Shown: positions 24,668 through 25,641 of the stretch, in pieces | Position numbering within the stretch: the stretch's first letter is position 1 | How the letters are laid out: each line of letters begins with the position of its first letter | Assembly (NCBI GenBank): GCA_000969725.1 | Contig: JXSR01S015656.1 | DNA length: 25,641 bases | DNA from: Ophiothrix spiculata | Taxonomy: Eukaryota > Echinodermata > Ophiuroidea > Amphilepidida > Ophiotrichidae | Strand: one strand, 5' to 3' | Notes under the pieces: generated by a model | What the model was told of the DNA's origin: nothing | The model's input: only the letters and a program-made list of their open reading frames with translations | The model's database searches: none | Program-made: the position numbers and the translations under genes

Positions 24668-25641
24668 AATAATATTTGGATCAAAAATAGTTTATATTAA
24701 AACCAACATAAAATGAAGGAATATGTGACTATCTAAAAGCGTTTTCAAATGTATTTTGTCAAAAGATTGTTTTGCCACCGCCAAATGGATAAAAAACACA
24801 TGCATGTTTTAATTTTTCCTATACTAATACATGTGGAATTTAATTCGGGATCCCAAATTCAAATTTAATTCAACAAATGGCCATAACAGAAAAAGTAAGG
24901 ATATTTAAGCCAAACCGTTTGGAGGGTATTATTATCTACCCAAACCAAACCCATTAAGCTAAAAAAATCAAAAGTGATGGGTGACATGGAGCATTTCATT
25001 TTTAACACTTTATAGGCTCATTCTCCGATAAAGCATGCAACTTTGGATAGAGACATTTTAAAATTTCGACTACTAATAACGCATGAAAAACATACAAAAT
25101 CATAAACTCTTATGGTTTCTGAAGAAGAAACAGTGCATGGGAGATGTTTAAAAATACTTGATTTTTGTTAACTATTGTATTCCCTATTCTTTAAATTACG
25201 TATCGGTCGCTACGTATCTGCTTGAATCTTTTCTTTAATATTCATTTTTGAGAAAATTTGTTTCCTTACAAATTTGATTTTTACACTAAATTAGAAGCTC
25301 TACACTTCGTTCATAGTATACCGCGTTTTGCAAGAAGGCAGCAGAATGTACATTACGTATCTGTTTCGACGTCACCTTCACATACAAATGTAGGGTTTTT
25401 TTGATATTAATATCCTTGTAAATCGTTACTGTAAATGTATGATTCTATATAACATATATGCTATGCAACACTCAAGTTTGCTTGATAAACCTAATGCAGA
25501 ATCATCCATCAACAGATTTATTTTGACACTTTGTTATCGATTTTAGCCCTACTTCCAGTGATTACGTATCTGTTTGCAATATTGGTGACATGCTTTCAAA
25601 AAGCTCTTATGCCATATCAAATACTTAATATAAATTAAACA
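24668..25641. other. spacer; recurring TACGTATC motif
   Basis: No gene seen. TACGTATCGG (25199), TACGTATCTGCTT (25211), TACGTATCTGTTTCG (25356) and TACGTATCTGTTTGC (25564) recur in about 380 bases. This may be a decayed repeat or a set of binding sites. The sequence is otherwise AT-rich and featureless. Confidence 0.45.

Noticed and set aside
1..25641. Bacterial-type features, CRISPR arrays, operons, phage or virus genes
   Set aside because: No regular spacer-repeat array, no dense coding, and spliced animal-type genes; the retroelement remnants are Penelope-like and non-LTR, and I saw no virus-derived gene.

Overview
This window looks like animal nuclear DNA. It is AT-rich, its genes are split by introns with GT..AG splice sites, its spacers are long, and it is packed with small inverted-repeat DNA transposons and decayed retroelements. 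The only gene I can name is an orthologue of vertebrate PIP5KL1 (a PIP kinase-like protein), on the minus strand. With the kinds of repeat present (Penelope-like, hAT, mariner/Tc1, pogo-like, PIF/Harbinger-like, G-run termini), a marine invertebrate, perhaps a non-vertebrate deuterostome such as an echinoderm, hemichordate or lancelet, seems likely. That placement is inference; the sequence does not settle the species.

Layout. Positions 1-1120 hold what may be the last intron and last short exon (1052-1120) of a plus-strand gene whose body lies left of the window. Positions 1121-6600 are a repeat-rich spacer. It holds an inverted-repeat element carrying a near-identical copy of that exon tail, a 96-bp minisatellite interrupted by a MITE, several more MITEs (one nested in another) and a Penelope-like retroelement remnant. 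Positions 6617-18723 are the PIP5KL1-like gene, read right to left: coding exons at 18514-18723, 17382-17450, 13713-13891, 13132-13294, [an unseen exon, expected at the 840-base assembly gap 11351-12190], 10358-10520 and 6617-7220. Reading phase agrees at every junction that can be tested. Its introns hold a dead transposase with a DUF4817-like region, a dead non-LTR reverse transcriptase tail, a 570-bp foldback and many MITEs. Positions 18724-25641 are mostly repeats: a hAT MITE with a perfect 8-bp target duplication, two G-run/C-run elements with 8-bp target duplications, a degenerate tandem array and a 60-bp inverted repeat enclosing about 1.2 kb. One open minus-strand stretch (22407-22553) may be the last coding exon of a further gene whose body lies to the right.

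How the parts work together. PIP5KL1-like proteins belong to the phosphatidylinositol phosphate kinase fold. The vertebrate protein is reported to have little or no kinase activity of its own and to associate with type I PIP kinases. The copy here keeps the conserved lysine and the MDYSLL and C-terminal motifs, but its glycine-rich loop is degenerate, and it carries a long polar insert before the C-terminal lobe. The gene is tail-to-tail with the putative left gene and may run head-to-tail with the putative right one. I see no operon, CRISPR array, rRNA or intact tRNA. The most useful results are the reconstructed split gene with its gap-hidden exon, the exon tail inside a transposon-like element, and a dense set of MITEs with readable target duplications.
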